64,000 bases of DNA from Echinostoma caproni (taxonomy: Eukaryota > Platyhelminthes > Trematoda > Plagiorchiida > Echinostomatidae), in contig UZAN01040087.1 of NCBI GenBank assembly GCA_900618425.1, positions 1-64,000 on the forward strand. The letters run 5' to 3'. The position numbers were made by a program, and so were the translations under genes. Positions within the stretch are counted from its first letter, which is position 1; each line of letters opens with the position of its first letter. This document shows positions 13,801 to 28,800 of the stretch, in pieces. The notes beneath the pieces were generated by a model. It did not search any database. It saw nothing but the letters and a program-made list of their open reading frames with translations, and was not told the origin of the DNA.

Positions 13801-16800
13801 AATATGTTTAACAACGATACCGCCTTAGAAACAATTGTCCTCAGGATCAAGTGCATTTTTTCTATTGCTTTCGTGTACCTTTGGATACAGAACTTCCATA
13901 ACATATGTTATCCAGGGCAAAATTATTTTCACAACGCATTGCTGACAACCGGCATTCATTCCAAGAAGCACTGATAGCCCCATATAGTGGCGCTGGAGTA
14001 AATATGTTCACTAAATACCGGAATATCAAAGACATGTCAGGAAAGGGGCCAAGATAGCAGTTAAACGCCTCGTTCTCACTTCTCGTTTGCAAATCATGCG
14101 AGTTAAGTTGGAAATCGAAAGGCGCGGATGGATGATTACGCAACAAGTGAACCCGCAAAGATAAACCCACAAGGATAATTTCCATTGTTTGTTATGTGTT
14201 AAAAATTAGATAGTTTAATCTCAAACATTAGATTGTATGCAATAGACAAAATTTTTCTGCAGTACTATAAATTTTCATTAGCGTCAAATCTGTTGCAAGT
14301 ATCACATTTACCTTGATAATCGAATGCGTGCATGATCTCATGACCGATGACAAAACCTAATCCTCCGAAATTTATCGCTTTTGGGTATGAAGTATTGTGG
14401 AAGGGAATCTGGATCAAGGCGGCTGAAACGTGAATTTCGTTCTCGTTTTTCTTGTACACCGCATTCACGTCCATGGGTGAAGTCTTCCAGCTGAGTGGAG
14501 AGAGAAAAGAACGGAGAACGGGGGAACTAAACGAATTATTTCCACTTGTGTTTTTTCTCAATTTAAAGTACGGAGTTGAAAATGGACTATGCCAAAAAAT
14601 GATATTTCTGTGTATTAGGTGTTCTTGTTTTCGAATTAAGTTTCGGATTATCTGAATTTCCCACATTTTCTCACACATGAAGGAAAAATTTGTTTAATTT
14701 GTGGATGGCAGGAAATTCCTTTCCAAACGCGTACACCGACTGTACAAAAAAGATTTGGTGATTTGGCTTCGTATCCATGCAACTAGTACATTAATATCTG
14801 TTTGCTACGAGGCTGACTTTATCGTCATGTCATCTGATTTTAGACCTCATATAAGACATATCTCGTGGACGTCTTCGTAGGTCTGTGCATAGAAAACACA
14901 TGTCAACGGGTCAGTATTTACACTTCACTAGTTTCAACCCGTCGGTGCAGATGCTTGATGACCGTGCGAGAAAAATATGTACGCCTAATAACCTAGTAGA
15001 TCAAATAGTAAGACTTTCCAACATAACGGCCAGTGAAGTTGTTCCACAACTACCACTCAGTGGTGATGTGAATAATTTGTTAGAGCATTGCCCAAGCTCG
15101 TCCATCAAACGAACATTAAACACAGTTTTTGTCTACACATGCGAAAGTCAAACGATCACTTTCGCAGTATGCCAAATCCCATCAATTGTACTTATTTGCT
15201 TTTGGTTGCTCAGTCACCTACTTAGGCAGCAGCTTTGGCAGAGACTAGTCGAACGTAAGCACTTGATTTAATAAACTGACCAAAGAATCACACTTGAACG
15301 ATTAAGGTCTCCCCAAAGCCGTACCCCAGCACCATCGACCGCTCGTCACGTGTTAGAGATTGGATGTGACCACAGCGTTCAGAAGTATTTTCTTGTCGTA
15401 AAACTGTCGGTTGCTCCGGTTAGCAGAGGCGATTTCCCTAAAACGCTGGAAACCTGAACTGTTCATGTGGAAGGAGTTATCCGTAACTATAACCCTACCT
15501 TGGTAGAAGGATGAACAACAGCTCATCCATGGTGACTGTAACTTGTTAGTCTTCGTTAGATTTTTCAACTGTTACATGTACCTAAAGAGACTGTGATTTT
15601 TTTAGGAAATAAATTGTGCAGTGCTGTGCTGGCATTATTTATTCGGTTTCTGAATAGACCGATAGACGTGTTCTAAGAAAAAACTTTTACCGAAGCAAAC
15701 CTCGAGTCGAGTGCGTTTAGGCTCACTGGATAACTGTCTTTAAACTTAAAGTGTAAACAATCATCCCTCCCAATTACTGAAGATTAAACAGTTTGAAACC
15801 GTTTCGATGTTCCCCGCATGTTTGTGGTAATCTGTCAATTGCCGTTTCCTGAGTAAAATCATGAAGTTACAACTGGTTCGTTTCACAGCACAGGATTATC
15901 AATAGATCAAGGAAACGAATTGACTTACTGATGCCTGTCTTTAGTGATCAACTGATTCAGCGAATTCAACGTCAGTGACTTCAGACAGTACAATTGGTTT
16001 TCAAAATAATTCTCCACCTTCAGATTAGGCTGTGAGAGAAATAACAATACTTTCATCTGTATTGGCAATAAGGTGACCGTTGTATAACCAATAAAATATG
16101 ATAAATCTTACACGTCTTTATAAAGTTCGATCAATAAATCATCATTTTGTTATATGCTATTTGGTTCTAAGGATTTTTCCTGTTGGTGAGACCTAACCGG
16201 GTCGAGATAGCTGTACATTGCTTCCTAGGATTTTAGCTCATATCTCATTTACACGACGAATTCATCATCTAACCATTATTATTGTCTTTTAAAAAGTTCG
16301 CATGACGGATTGGATCCATCAAGAGACAAGAAGTCAAATTTACTGTCAACCTACTATTTAACAGTAGATCGTGCAATGAACTGCACAACGCAACTTCAGC
16401 CAAACTGGTGACAGTCTCGATTGCTTTATTCGTAATTAGCGGTGCACGTACTGCGTAGGAAATATTTTGATCAATATTTAGGAGATTACATTATTTAAAT
16501 GGTGACCTTTTTGATTGGTCCATTTGATTTTTCACAGCCATTGAGACTTGTTGGTGTGATTTTCACTCATTGAGTGATTGTTAACTTCACTTTAGTTGAA
16601 TGAAACTAGGTACGACAGAGATTTCTGTGTTGATCGACAAAGGGCATTGATAGGGAATTCCAGATACCCCAAGGAGTGCTACCCACACTCAAAATTATCC
16701 AATGCCTGCGAAAAACCAAATGAGCTAATCCAAAAATTCACCCTCTTTATTGATCTAGCTATTCGCTTGAGAGGCTAAAAGTCAACCATTTCACTCCGGA

Positions 16801-19800
16801 ATAAGTTGCCGGTTCCTAACGCAAAGGTTTGCAGTTCGAGTTCTGATAGGAAAGTAAATTTCGCACTTCTTATGAGTCCCAAACAGAACGAAACATCTAT
16901 CTAGGGCTCTTCGTCGGTTGTCATATTGCAATCAGACAACATTGTTGATTAGATGAAGTCAATTTATTGGTTTAACTCGTTTTTCGTTACAACTTAAATA
17001 CTGTTCAATAAATAATTTTATATTGATCTACATAAATTTGTTCTATCATATGATTGATCAAAACTTTCCTGTTGCAAATGATACAGATTTTTTAAATACT
17101 TATTATTGATTGAAAATTATTGATCGTCCAAGGCGCAATAGACTGTGGGTCACGTCAGATGTGGACCAGTGACAAGGTCAGTTGTTGTTGATATGAAAGT
17201 TCAACTCATGTGGATATCAATACGATTGTCTACTGTGTCTTTTAGTCAGAAGTCGAAATGGCTGAGCAAACTGCCATCAAAGATATGATAAGATATGATA
17301 AGATACACACGTATGTGTTAACTGTAACTTGGACAGTTGGTTTTATAAAGGCATAGCTATATTTTTAGTTCTCAACCCTATGGTAACCGGTGTGTAGCTG
17401 TGTAACAGTCACACCCGGTCAGTAATAACAAACTGTATTCACCGTGGTCAGTCCAGTGATCCTGGAACATATCGGCTGTGGTCAATAAATAGACGTGCAC
17501 GATCGTGCCCAAATCGAGTAGAGCGCGTATATGTGAACGCTTATGCACGAGATAAGGGTTTAAGCTACTTGACAGGTTATAGAAACCACAGTTAATTTTG
17601 AGGTCTTGCTGCGGTCTGTAGTGTTAAATGGTAAATTAGAATTGTGGCATTTTCTGAATATGATTCTTTTGTGGTCCTCAGTGTACCACTGCAACTGCAG
17701 ATTTGTGAGATCAGTAGTGTTAGATTCGGTCTGTTATCAGGTAAGTAGGTGGAAAGCGTTCGTGTAGGGATCTATCCTAAGACTATCATTCATCAACGTC
17801 CTAAACAAAGAATTAGAAAACGTGCTGATTCTACCTATGGAGTGAGCCTCCTTGATGCATTGAGATAGAAGTTCCGCCAAGTCAACCCCTACAGGATACC
17901 AAAACTTTGGGCGAATCCTTTCTAAAACGTGCCCATGCATCCACATTGAGGTGGAATACATGATTCTGGGGAGGTGTAGCGCAACCTTACTCAAATTGAT
18001 ATAGCTGCGCGACAAATACATAAGTTCTTTGTTTTTCTTGAAGTACGCAGTCAGAGCAAAAATAGATCAATTTTAATTGCAACTAAAGACAGCCACTAAA
18101 AGCACACAAACATGATGGGTTTGAAGGTTCTCAAAGGGAACTGATCAGATTACCCACTAATTGACAGTAATTGACAGATGAATTTTAATTCATCAACTGC
18201 ATCAACTGCTACGCGGATAAACGCAGTTCCGAAGGTGAGGCTTGTAAGCGACTTATAATATCAGTAAGACTGCAACGCCTGTTATAGATTTTTTGCTGAA
18301 TATTTTATGTTCCTTATTCAGAATATCCGTTTTGTAAATAGCCCTTCTTTTCAACAAGGAATACTACGTCCAGACAAGCCAACTCGCTTTCCGATGTATT
18401 TTCGCAGTAAAATCCTCACAATTTATCAATGCTGTCCGGTTCCGTGACAGCGCATTTTAGCAAATATGTGCATATTTCATTCGAAAAAAACAAGCGCATC
18501 ACACAAATCCAGATTGACGAACCATAATAAAACTGGAAACTCTTAATTCACAGCTCAGTAACCTATCTGGTTATCACCAGTCGATGTGTTAACTTCGGAA
18601 GTCAATGATTGAGAGTAATCTGAAAGCACCAATAAATCCATATGTAGATAGTTCAATGTTCTAAGTTTTCATTGTTCGCTCGTTGAGCATGGTCTATGCT
18701 GAATCCAAACTAAGCCAAAGGTTGTTGACAATTCGGTAGCTCCCACCTCTTTCATTTTTTCTCATTGATTACACTGTTTCCGAACAGTGAAGTAAAAATT
18801 ATTATAACCAAACGAATTTATTTGGCATAAACGTGAAGGGAAATATTCGAATTTTTGGAGTACCGTCCGGGGTTTCGCGATTATATACGTTACAAATTCA
18901 AAAAGGAGATCAAACAATCCAACGAGGGAATTAACTGGACAGAAGAGGGAGTCTTCCAAACGGCTTCCCGAGAGCCGGTGACACATTAGACCTTTGTATT
19001 TTGTATTCGCATAGCTAATGTAAGCTTACGCGTTAACATTTCAGCTGGATGAGTAAACCGGTCGTCACACGAAATTAAAGATACAAGTTAAAAAAACGCA
19101 ATGGTAAAGCTTCCATCAAAGCTTGGTACATTTAGCATAACTAACGGTCGCATTACTTCTGACTGTTGATGGTATCAGTTTACCCGAGTGTGAAGATTTT
19201 TCATCCCGTTTAAAGGAAGCCTCGTGTGTCCCTATCCTAGATCTAATTAAGGGGTGATTTCAACCGACACACTACTACAATCAGTGCTTATTTGCTGAAG
19301 TAACTTAATCAGAGTCACCAATGGATGGTCAAACGAAGGCACTAAGTGCACAAACAGCCGAAGTTGTTAGACAACGCTCGGTTTCATCATTTTTGAATGG
19401 TTAGTGAGGTGGATTCAAATATTTCGATCGTTTATTCTTGTAGCCGAAGCCAAGAACGATCCTACTGCTATCTTAATCCACAGTTCACAATACGATGCAG
19501 TGTGTGTTGGAGTTGATCTCTTTTCACCTTTCTTTCCCTTTTGTCATGGATATGACTCTGGAAACCACTCAATCCTGAAGCATGGTTAGAGTTATGGGCA
19601 TACTTCCAGGAGGAAAGTTATCAGTTCTGGTCTGTTCAGGTGACAACATACTGCTCACTGAAGTTCCGAGTTGGTTGCAATCACTCCTTTATCTGCATCA
19701 TGGATACAAAAGGAACGGTTGGAGCTTGCCACATTGAGAAATCCCCGGCACCACCACTGATTGTCCTAAAGGTCTAGTCAACTCCACAATATTTCGACTG

Positions 19801-22800
19801 GTTCCGCTCCATGGTCCCCAGAATTGATCAAACACAACAAAAGTAAACTGTTGGTGCTCGAACACAACTTTTATTGCTGCATTGCACAATTCTAGTGAAG
19901 AAATTAAACCCATAATGATGACTGTAGACGAAGATTTTTCGGAAATCATAGTTTATTGTGTGACCACAGCCGGTAGATTACTTTGGTTTGTGCACGTGTC
20001 ACGCAAGTCATCCAAAAGGTTCCCTCAACGATCAATGTTTTCCGACGTACACGTTGGATGGAAAAAGGTAAAAGTGATCAAAAAGAAAACCTTGCCTAAG
20101 AAAACATAAGCCCTGGTCAGGAGGACGTTTCACTTTTAAATTGCTGTTGAAAGAACCCGGGGATATATTTAATCAATAGTGAGAGATTCTGAGTAATGTC
20201 AATTTCTGCCTTACTCTGCATGGAATCTGTGTTTTCACCTCACTACTACGCTCGGTATCCTAAGTCTTCTATGTGCTGTCATCCACATCCTCATCTAATG
20301 ATGGTAAAAAAAGACGCCGCACGAAAGTGCAAGGGTAGTTTCGTATGAAAGTATGCGGTGAATAGTGAACCAATGGAGAAGGAAAAACCGTACCCCATAA
20401 AATTCAATCCGGAAGCTACATCTCAGTTTGTAAAGATCAAAAAGTCATCTCTCGGGGGCAACGATTTTAACACACTAGGCTTTCAGGCATTCTGCGGACA
20501 TTGCGCAATTAGGCACTGTTGTCGTCAGATTGTTCGTTAGTAATGATCTCATTGATGCGAAGTAATAAAAACAACACTCTATTGCACAAGGTGATAACCG
20601 TCGACCGTGTGGCTCAAGGGTAAGGGTTTGAAGTCCCAACCCGAAGAATCGCGGTTCGAGTCCTGACAGGGACACAAAAAGTACGCACTGCTGACAAGTC
20701 CAAAACAGGACGAACCAGCTGTCCAGTGCTCTTTGTTGGTTATCACGGACATTTCCATCGCATCTGAATGCAATACCTCGAGGGGGAATTAACGATCTCC
20801 CGAAGAGGGAAACCCACACCCAAGACCGTCAAGAGTGCCTGGTGCCTCTGAAAAATCAAATGGGCTAATCCAAGCTTGATACTCAAAAAACACTCTATTG
20901 CTGTTTCAAAAGATACCCCTTGTACATGAATCAAACATACCGAAATTATCCCTGTTATAAATTAGCCTCTGGGTATATAGATAGTTCGGGGAATCCAAAC
21001 AACCAATGTTTTCAATTCCGTTTATCGATAATGTGCTGTTCACGTTGTATATATGAACTGGGAGATATACCTAACATAGTTTGGGTCTAAAATCCCCACA
21101 ATCCATTCTTTTATTTTTTGGAAAATGCAAATTATCGTTTACACTGGCCTATCGTGATTGAAAATTCCGAGAGCTTATAAAATTTTGGAATGTTGGAGGG
21201 GCACGGTGGCGAAATTTCCCACGAGAAGTACAATATATGGATTTNTGGATTTACTATTTCAAGTAATATTGGACAAATGGTCTGATTAATCAGTTGTCAC
21301 AAAGATAAAAGCCGCAAGAAAACCTCTTGAGACCAGTGGTTAAAAGTACACTATTTCCCAAAGATTAGTTTCTTTGGTGAAGATGAATCAATTTCCTGAA
21401 GGTTCCTGATCGCTGTTGGTCAGCCATCAAAGAGATCCATATATCTGCCATCAACTTCCCTCCGTATCTGGGTCCCAAAGCTATGTAGCTAAACCGAGTA
21501 GAATACAATCAGTTTGGTTCAGTAGTGATGTTATTCTAATGCAGAATGATGTTCCCGAGCAGTGGAAACGCCGTTCGAGTGTTATCAATACCCCGTCTGG
21601 CATGATCTTTCTTCGTTAGAAAGTATGGTGGACCGCAAGTCCTTGGTTTGGCCAATTAAATAATAATGTTCAGAGAGTCCAAGTCCGTTTGCTAAAGAGA
21701 CCATTGTATTGATCCCGTGGCTCCCGGTTCAAATTTCACATCTTTTAAACGATTCCCCTCCGAACACTCCGGTAGAGCCCGATTGGGTATGACCACATTC
21801 TCACCCTCATAAAGTGGTATCCTTGTTTCCCTTTGACTTTGGTAACAGCCTGGATGGATTTTGCATTATGCATGCCTTGTAGTCTTGTTCAATATATGAT
21901 AATCCATTTATGTTTGTTTGTATATAGGGCAAAAGTGAAAGAAGAAATTTCATGATAAAAGTTTAGCAAATAATCGCACAACGTTCCTAATGGGGTAAGT
22001 AAAATGTATACTTACTATGAAAGCGAAAGTTTCATTTTCTTTTGTGATATTCCAAACATCTAGGGGAAATCCGATCGATATGTTCATCTTTTGTAACTAT
22101 TAGTTCGGGGGAGAATAATGAATGTGGTCAATGCAGTGCTTGCCTTTTCTATTGCCTTCGTTTTATCTTCATTTGTCATCCAAGTGACTTGTTGTAGATT
22201 TTCCCGGAAAGCTTCTTTAATTACATCAACCATTTGCTTTGTCTGTTCGGTGTCGGAAGTGGGGTACAAGTCGACAAATAAGATTTTGAGGTAATGTGGA
22301 TTGATGACATTCAAAATACAGCGCACTGATAGCTATCATAAGTGACAAAAGATGAAAATCCGGATTGTGAATTATTTTTCTGAGGTTAAATACCCTTTGT
22401 GAACATATCCTTTTATATAGTTGCGAATGTTTGCCGCATAATTATAAAGCGTAAACACTTTATGTTCTCGGAATACGAGACGGCAAGTGAGCAATAATTT
22501 CTGATGATTCTGAATCACGTGATGGAACAATTTCTGGACTGTGACATCCTCAGAACACGAGCAGTAAACGAAACTGCATTCTCCGTAGTTTCTTCCTCAA
22601 ATGATCATAGTCACATTTAGATGAAAACAAATTAAGAAGAAGTGTAGAAAAGCCTCTTGCAGTAAAATAAAAAAGTGACACCGTTAGGTGGGGGAGGGCA
22701 GTAAATGAATAATTTAATTTGATAGAACAAATGTGTAGATGGTTGAATCCTGATAGGGGCAGCCGGAGTATGCGTCACTGGTAAACTGACTGATATCATA

Positions 22801-25800
22801 ATGAGTAGTCAGTAGGAAAAATTGATGTGTTTGGGCAAATTATCTCTGCGCGAAGAAAGTACATTTCAAAAGACGGCTGATAATGATCACGCTGTTGGTG
22901 TTCAACGCATGATCGTATTTGTCACATGTTACTTAACCTGATGAACTAATGCAAACGCTGTTTTATTGGCGATTGCACGCCCGGAATACAACTCGTTGTG
23001 CGATAAACAGAACCGGAACTCGTAACATTTCATCGATGCATAGCACTATAGAACAGCCCGAAGAACATTTTGACCTTTTCATTTCCTCTTGCTTGCATAA
23101 GCTTTTTACGGTGAGTGGGTGTTTCTCCCAAGTTCTGCTTCATTCGGTTGAAGATTAAGCAGTCCGCAGGCACAAATGTTAATTACCGCATTCTCATCAC
23201 TTTCGGATTTGATCATTTTTTTCGGTACGGCCTATGCCTAATTAAACTGACCGTTACATATCATATGACCAACGTTGTTAGACACCAGTGCTGCATTCAA
23301 GAGTCATCGCCTTATAAGCGGATTACGCTCATCAAATGAATCTGCAACGAGATTTGCTGTATCTTCCATTATAGACCCTGATAGCCATTTGCTATTGTTG
23401 TTGGTGGTGTGATGAAATTTAGAATCTGTGGAAATGTTTGAGATAACCGTGAAAGAGCAATGGACAGCTGTTGCATCCGGCTCTGGACTGGTTAGAAATG
23501 CTTACATTTTGTGTCCCTGTCAGGACTCGAACCGCGAACATTTGGGGCAGGAACATCATCAACAGTTCCTGGTGCCTGTGGAAAACCGAATGGGCTAATC
23601 CAAACATTCATCATTTAAATTTCGTAAGCTCTTTCAACCGGAATCACGGATGCCGTGCGTTGAATGAAACATTTATGGAACAGTTATAAAGGCTGAGCCA
23701 TTTCAAAAAAATGGGAAACTATTTCAACGATTTCGCCGCAAGCAGCTCCGATATTTATAAATCCCACTTCTCATTTGAGGTCGACTAGCTGTGGACGATA
23801 CTGAAAAGAAGACTATATTTCTTCATTTGCAAGCCAGACAGACAGAAGGTTGTTACATTCAGAAGTGCAACATAGGCAATTTGTAAAAGGCGCTGGTATA
23901 CCGAGGAGACTTTGCTCAAGGTAGTGCTACCACAAAATCGATATGTGTATTACGTGTTCCAGTCGAAATTAGGGCTTTTTACTGACAAAAACGGTTCATC
24001 TCATCAATGAAAATATTTTTAAGGTATCTGAACTAATTGTGGCAGATCCGCGGGTAAAATGTTCAATAATGAATTTATGCTAGTTTAAAGCCACTTTTAT
24101 TGCTTAAAATAGAATAATATCACTGGAAGAAAGATTCTTCAGGATTGCACATAATCACCTTTTCGATTCGTAGTCTTCTAATACAGTGGAAATATTTCGT
24201 TGAAATGAGCCAATTATATGGTGTCATTTTCTTGGTGGGAAAGCATCAATCGTCCCCAAAGTTCAGAATGGTTTGGAGAACAAAGTCATTCAAATTCGAA
24301 GTTAATTCAATTCGAAAGATACGTGTTGCACAATGAAATCATTCCAAAAAATACTAAAAGGCACGGGATTGTGATTAATTAGTGCGACTGATTTCATTGC
24401 TTGACGATGTTCTTGAATGCTTTTGATGCAATAACCGAAATGCATCACAAATCATCATTTATGATGAAAGCACTGGAGAGATCCCAAGTTTCATTGGTGC
24501 GCTTGATGAAAATGAAGTGTTTTCTGTCTCTACACTACCGGGGTAACTAGTGAGTTCGGCACATAACGTGCTTCAAACAGTTCACTCCACCTTGCGGACT
24601 GCAACTGAAGCTTTTTCACTCTCCGGTACATTTGGTACTCAACTCCAAGAAGATCAGATCATTCGGTTGCTTGTGGATACGCCCATCTCTAGAGTCCCGT
24701 AGACTATACTGCACATCGCACGTTCATGAACGATTATTTGATGAAATCTGCTGTCTTATTAAAAAACCGAGCTAAACCGATCAGTCTGATGAAGGTTGTA
24801 CACACAAAACAGGATGAAAGAAAACACTTCTGGAAATAATGGTAGAACTTAAGGTCCCGGTGGACGGTAGCAAAGGGAACTGCGCCAGGGAAGTTTCTAT
24901 AACATACCGGTATTGACCAAACTCGTGCAGCATTCTGATTTTCATCACATTTGTTCCTCTCGATGCTTCGTTTTTCCAGTCTTATTCACGGGATGGGACA
25001 TGACGTTGCCACATATCAGAGACAAATATTTGATATCTTTGCTTCTATTAACCACATGCCATGAAAATGTACGATTTCGCGATTTTGACGACGGTTGCTG
25101 GCGCATCAGTTGTGAAATAACAAACTCACACTGGAATTCCTATGTTACTTTGAATAAAATATTTTCGAAGTCTGAGATATAACTTTGAAACTACTACAAA
25201 ATGTTATCGCAACACTCAAGGTCACGCAAATTCAAACGGTGATGGGAGAGAACTGAGATCATAGATGTGGGAGACAAAATCAGGAATTAATACACTTTAC
25301 CTATAGCCATCAATGTACACATGATATTGAAGACTGAAATGTATTTCCAAAATGAGAGTGACGTTGCACGAATTAGATCAACACCTGTAGAAGGGGATTT
25401 GTGTGAAATGAGAATAAGTTTATTGACAACACGTTTACCTTTCCTTTGTGTTGTTTCGGATGGAACAAATCATTCGACATCGGACATGAACAACATTTAT
25501 CAGAAGGGAAAACAAAGAATCAGTGAATGATTCACATTTCGAATACCGTTTAACATTTAAACGTACTAGTATATCGATTGAAAAGTATCACTACTCAATG
25601 AATAACTGCATGCAGGTCCCCTGCTACAACCAGTGCCGTTTATCGCATTCAAGAGATTGAGTTCAGTTTTGAGTAGTGCTTCAGATGAGAAGTTACAGAA
25701 TATCAAATAGAAGCGAGTATAGATTTTCCAATCTGAGTCTCGTCCAAGTACCACTAGGTATCGCGTATCAATCATTGGGCACGCTATCAATAAAGGTAAA

Positions 25801-28800
25801 ACAGGAACCCAAGAATATTATACTGATACACCCAAACATACGTGAATGAAATCCTTCTATGATAATATTTTAAAAAGACAGCATGTCAAAATCAATAGTT
25901 ATTGAATGGGCGAAAGAATAAATATTACCATCATCCTAGTCTCCGAAGTAAATCGATCGTGAATGAAAAAACGCGATATGACCGGCGCGAAATTTTCCAA
26001 AACTCCATTGGCGCAAAATTTCCACCGTGGTGGCTCTGTAGATTCACCTGTAAAATCAATACATTGGCGTGCGCACGTAACGTCAATAATCTGGTTAACT
26101 GCCTGTTATAAAATGGAAAATAACGTCACTGATCAATACGGAATTTGGATTTTATGTTAGAAAAGATGTACATCACAATCGCTGATAACTTGAACTTGAT
26201 AATCGGTTTTGCAGATTGCATTTCTCACCCTTTTTATTTATCCCATGTTCTGAGTAACTGGTTGCATCTGATTGGTTATTGCTAATTCATCTTTGACAAC
26301 GTCAAAGCTTGCTATCATAATGTTCCCAAGAAGATATTTCCGCATCACATGGATTCATAATCTGACCACTGTTTATGTGATGCCCTTTCCGGTTAAGAAA
26401 GTCATATGTACGGTATCATTGAATTGATATAAACTATTTAAACCAATATTGGGACATTAACATCAAATGCCTTTGAAGTATAATAAGAACCTGCTAGAAA
26501 ACAATCTTACATCAAGTAGTCGATTGCTGGCATGTATGTTCCGGGACTTTCCGTGATGAGTCGCCAATTTGTCATGTAGTAGGATCGCGTGGCAACTTAG
26601 TAGGGATAACTAACATAGTCCAAGCGTTCAGTGCCATACCCGAGTTTGAATTCCAGTGGATTTAGTAGATATGTACGGGAGAGGATTTCTAACAAACATA
26701 GAACGTCTGAGAGTCGCATCTGAAGCGTTTCCTCGATCAGGGACAGTTGAAAACTGTTTGAAGAAAACACGTTTACAAATAAACGAACAACCAATGTTAC
26801 TTCTCAAAAACTGAATGAATTACTCTTATGTAACGTTGCACTGGTTCAAAAACCGCCACCTTGCAGCAGTTAGTTTGGGATGAACGTTTTTAACATGAAA
26901 TAGGCATCAGCTAAACAGACTATTTGCATAGGCATGATCAGTTACGCCCAAGTGATATTTCATTTTAAAAGCGATCGAAAGTTCCGTATTGATACATTCA
27001 TGCCTGTCTCATCGATCACATGAACATCATTGATTTTTCAGCGTCAAGCACGCGGGTGCTAGCGGAAAAAATACGACAAATGTTAGTGCTAGTTACAAAT
27101 CTGTTTAACAAAAAAACGAATTATTTTGAATTGATTGATTAACCAGGAGCAAATGCATTGATAAGTCAGTATGAATATGATCTCAGTTTGTTGCGTTCTC
27201 AGCAAGATCGTTGTGACGAGTACTCCCAGTTATTATTCAATGAGGTTTAACTATTCAATCGTGTGATCCACAAGGAGGTGCTTAATCCTGATCGCATAGG
27301 GCTCATGACTGTTCGGTTGTCTCACACTGTCCAGCAGCTTTGCAGAGTGTCGGAAAATTAAGTGCGCGTTACACAACATCCCCGAGTCGAACTGTGAAGT
27401 GAGATTTATCTTTAACTTCAAGTACAATATGACAGAATATTTTTCTCATTTTCCATTTTCAACAGTGATCAACGCAAGTGTATATTATTTTTTGTTTTAG
27501 TGCATTTTTCATCCCGATCCATGAGCTGTAGTGAGCAAACATGATGGAAATCAATGGAAAAAGGTGTTTGCCTTAAACTCAGGGTAGCTACGCTTGTTAA
27601 CAGAGCACAGTGGGTCAGTGACAATCCGCCCTTGTGATTTCCAACTGATAGATGACTGTGCATTTGTATCAGACCACTAGTACCCAAGAAAAACCCTCTT
27701 TTGATCGATTTACTAGGCACATGCAAAGATGAAAATATAATGTAACGGAGACCATAACCATAAAAAGGCTTGATTTGAACAGCGGTAGTACATTGCGCAG
27801 TATTGTTTCCAATTTGAAAAGGTTTTCTGTATAACCACGATTTGCTTAACCAAGTGCTATTTAACTGAGACTATTAAATGTTATTCAACCCGCTCAAATC
27901 GGCGGACGGTTTTTGGTAGAACTGAAGATTTAGGTGGTGTACTTATGGGAGTTAAGAATAAGACAGTGTAAATAAACCGGAAGCTGGAAAAGGAAGAAGC
28001 ACTGCAAAATGACTGGAACCTTTTGTGTTTTATTGAGCATTGTTTAGCCAGTATTGATTTTTGGGATATTTTCGGTGGAATCAAAACCCTCGAGGCCGGA
28101 AATGAAATGAGAAAGGTAAGATGCTTGCAAAAGGCTTACAAATCTGAACAGTTGGAGTACCTACCCGATGATCGAACGGATATCACACTCGGTTTTAAGT
28201 TTCCTGATTTAGTCCATGATTTGATTCACACTGCTGGCAGAGCTGAATAAGGTTGCCATGGCTCATGCAGTGATTTCCAGCTGGAACTAATGTGGAACGA
28301 TTGTAGCTCGGGATGTGGATGTTTTTGTTGGCGTTCTCCTAGCTGGAAGTGTTGTTCTCAGACGTTTCGTAGCCAGGCTAGGCAACATCAGTAGTGTAAC
28401 ATCGGGGAAGCACCGGTCTTTGTCCTCATCGAAGCATGGCACTCAAACAACAAATATGTATAACTGGAACCCATCTATCATTACCTAAGGAACCACTGGT
28501 GACCTGAAACTGTCCCAGCTAAAATCGACCCAGAACCAGTTTTAACCAGTTTGAAACCGGTTCAAACCGGTTTACGGTTGGTCAAAGAAAGCCAGTGAGG
28601 AAAGAGAGGGCGTCACCATGACAACGACACAAATGTTCACAAGTGACCGATAGGATTAAAGGGATGTGTATGGTCAATCAAAACCCTCAAACAAAACTAT
28701 ATAAGCGCGGTTATACTGAGGATCGATGCTAGCTCAAAGTTGCACTGATGATGTTGCCTAGCCTGGCTACGAAAGGTCTGCGAACATTACTTCGAACTTG

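Larger units (their letters stand above)
15487..22097. other. M13 intron holding SINE-like copies; a missing coding segment is expected here
   Basis: Apart from the SINE-like copies listed separately and one ambiguous base at 21245, no coding sequence was identified. Comparison with the family predicts roughly 15-20 residues of the IGYPD-to-N region here or at the edges of the flanking exons. Confidence 0.45.

Noticed and set aside
17737..18021. Possible missing M13 exon (minus strand, about 17740-17805) reading LMNDSLRIDPYTN, with a good TTTAG acceptor
   Set aside because: The motif fits the segment after IGYPD, but no GT donor exists before an in-frame TGA and the acceptor phase does not match the upstream exon.
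20475..20934. Three overlapping minus-strand ORFs
   Set aside because: They lie across the SINE-like copy and share residues with ORFs at 23.4 and 35 kb only because the repeat DNA is shared.
25960..26040. Repeated GGCGC(G/A)AAA(T)TTTCC words suggesting a transposon end
   Set aside because: Only two imperfect occurrences and no paired terminal repeat or transposase nearby.
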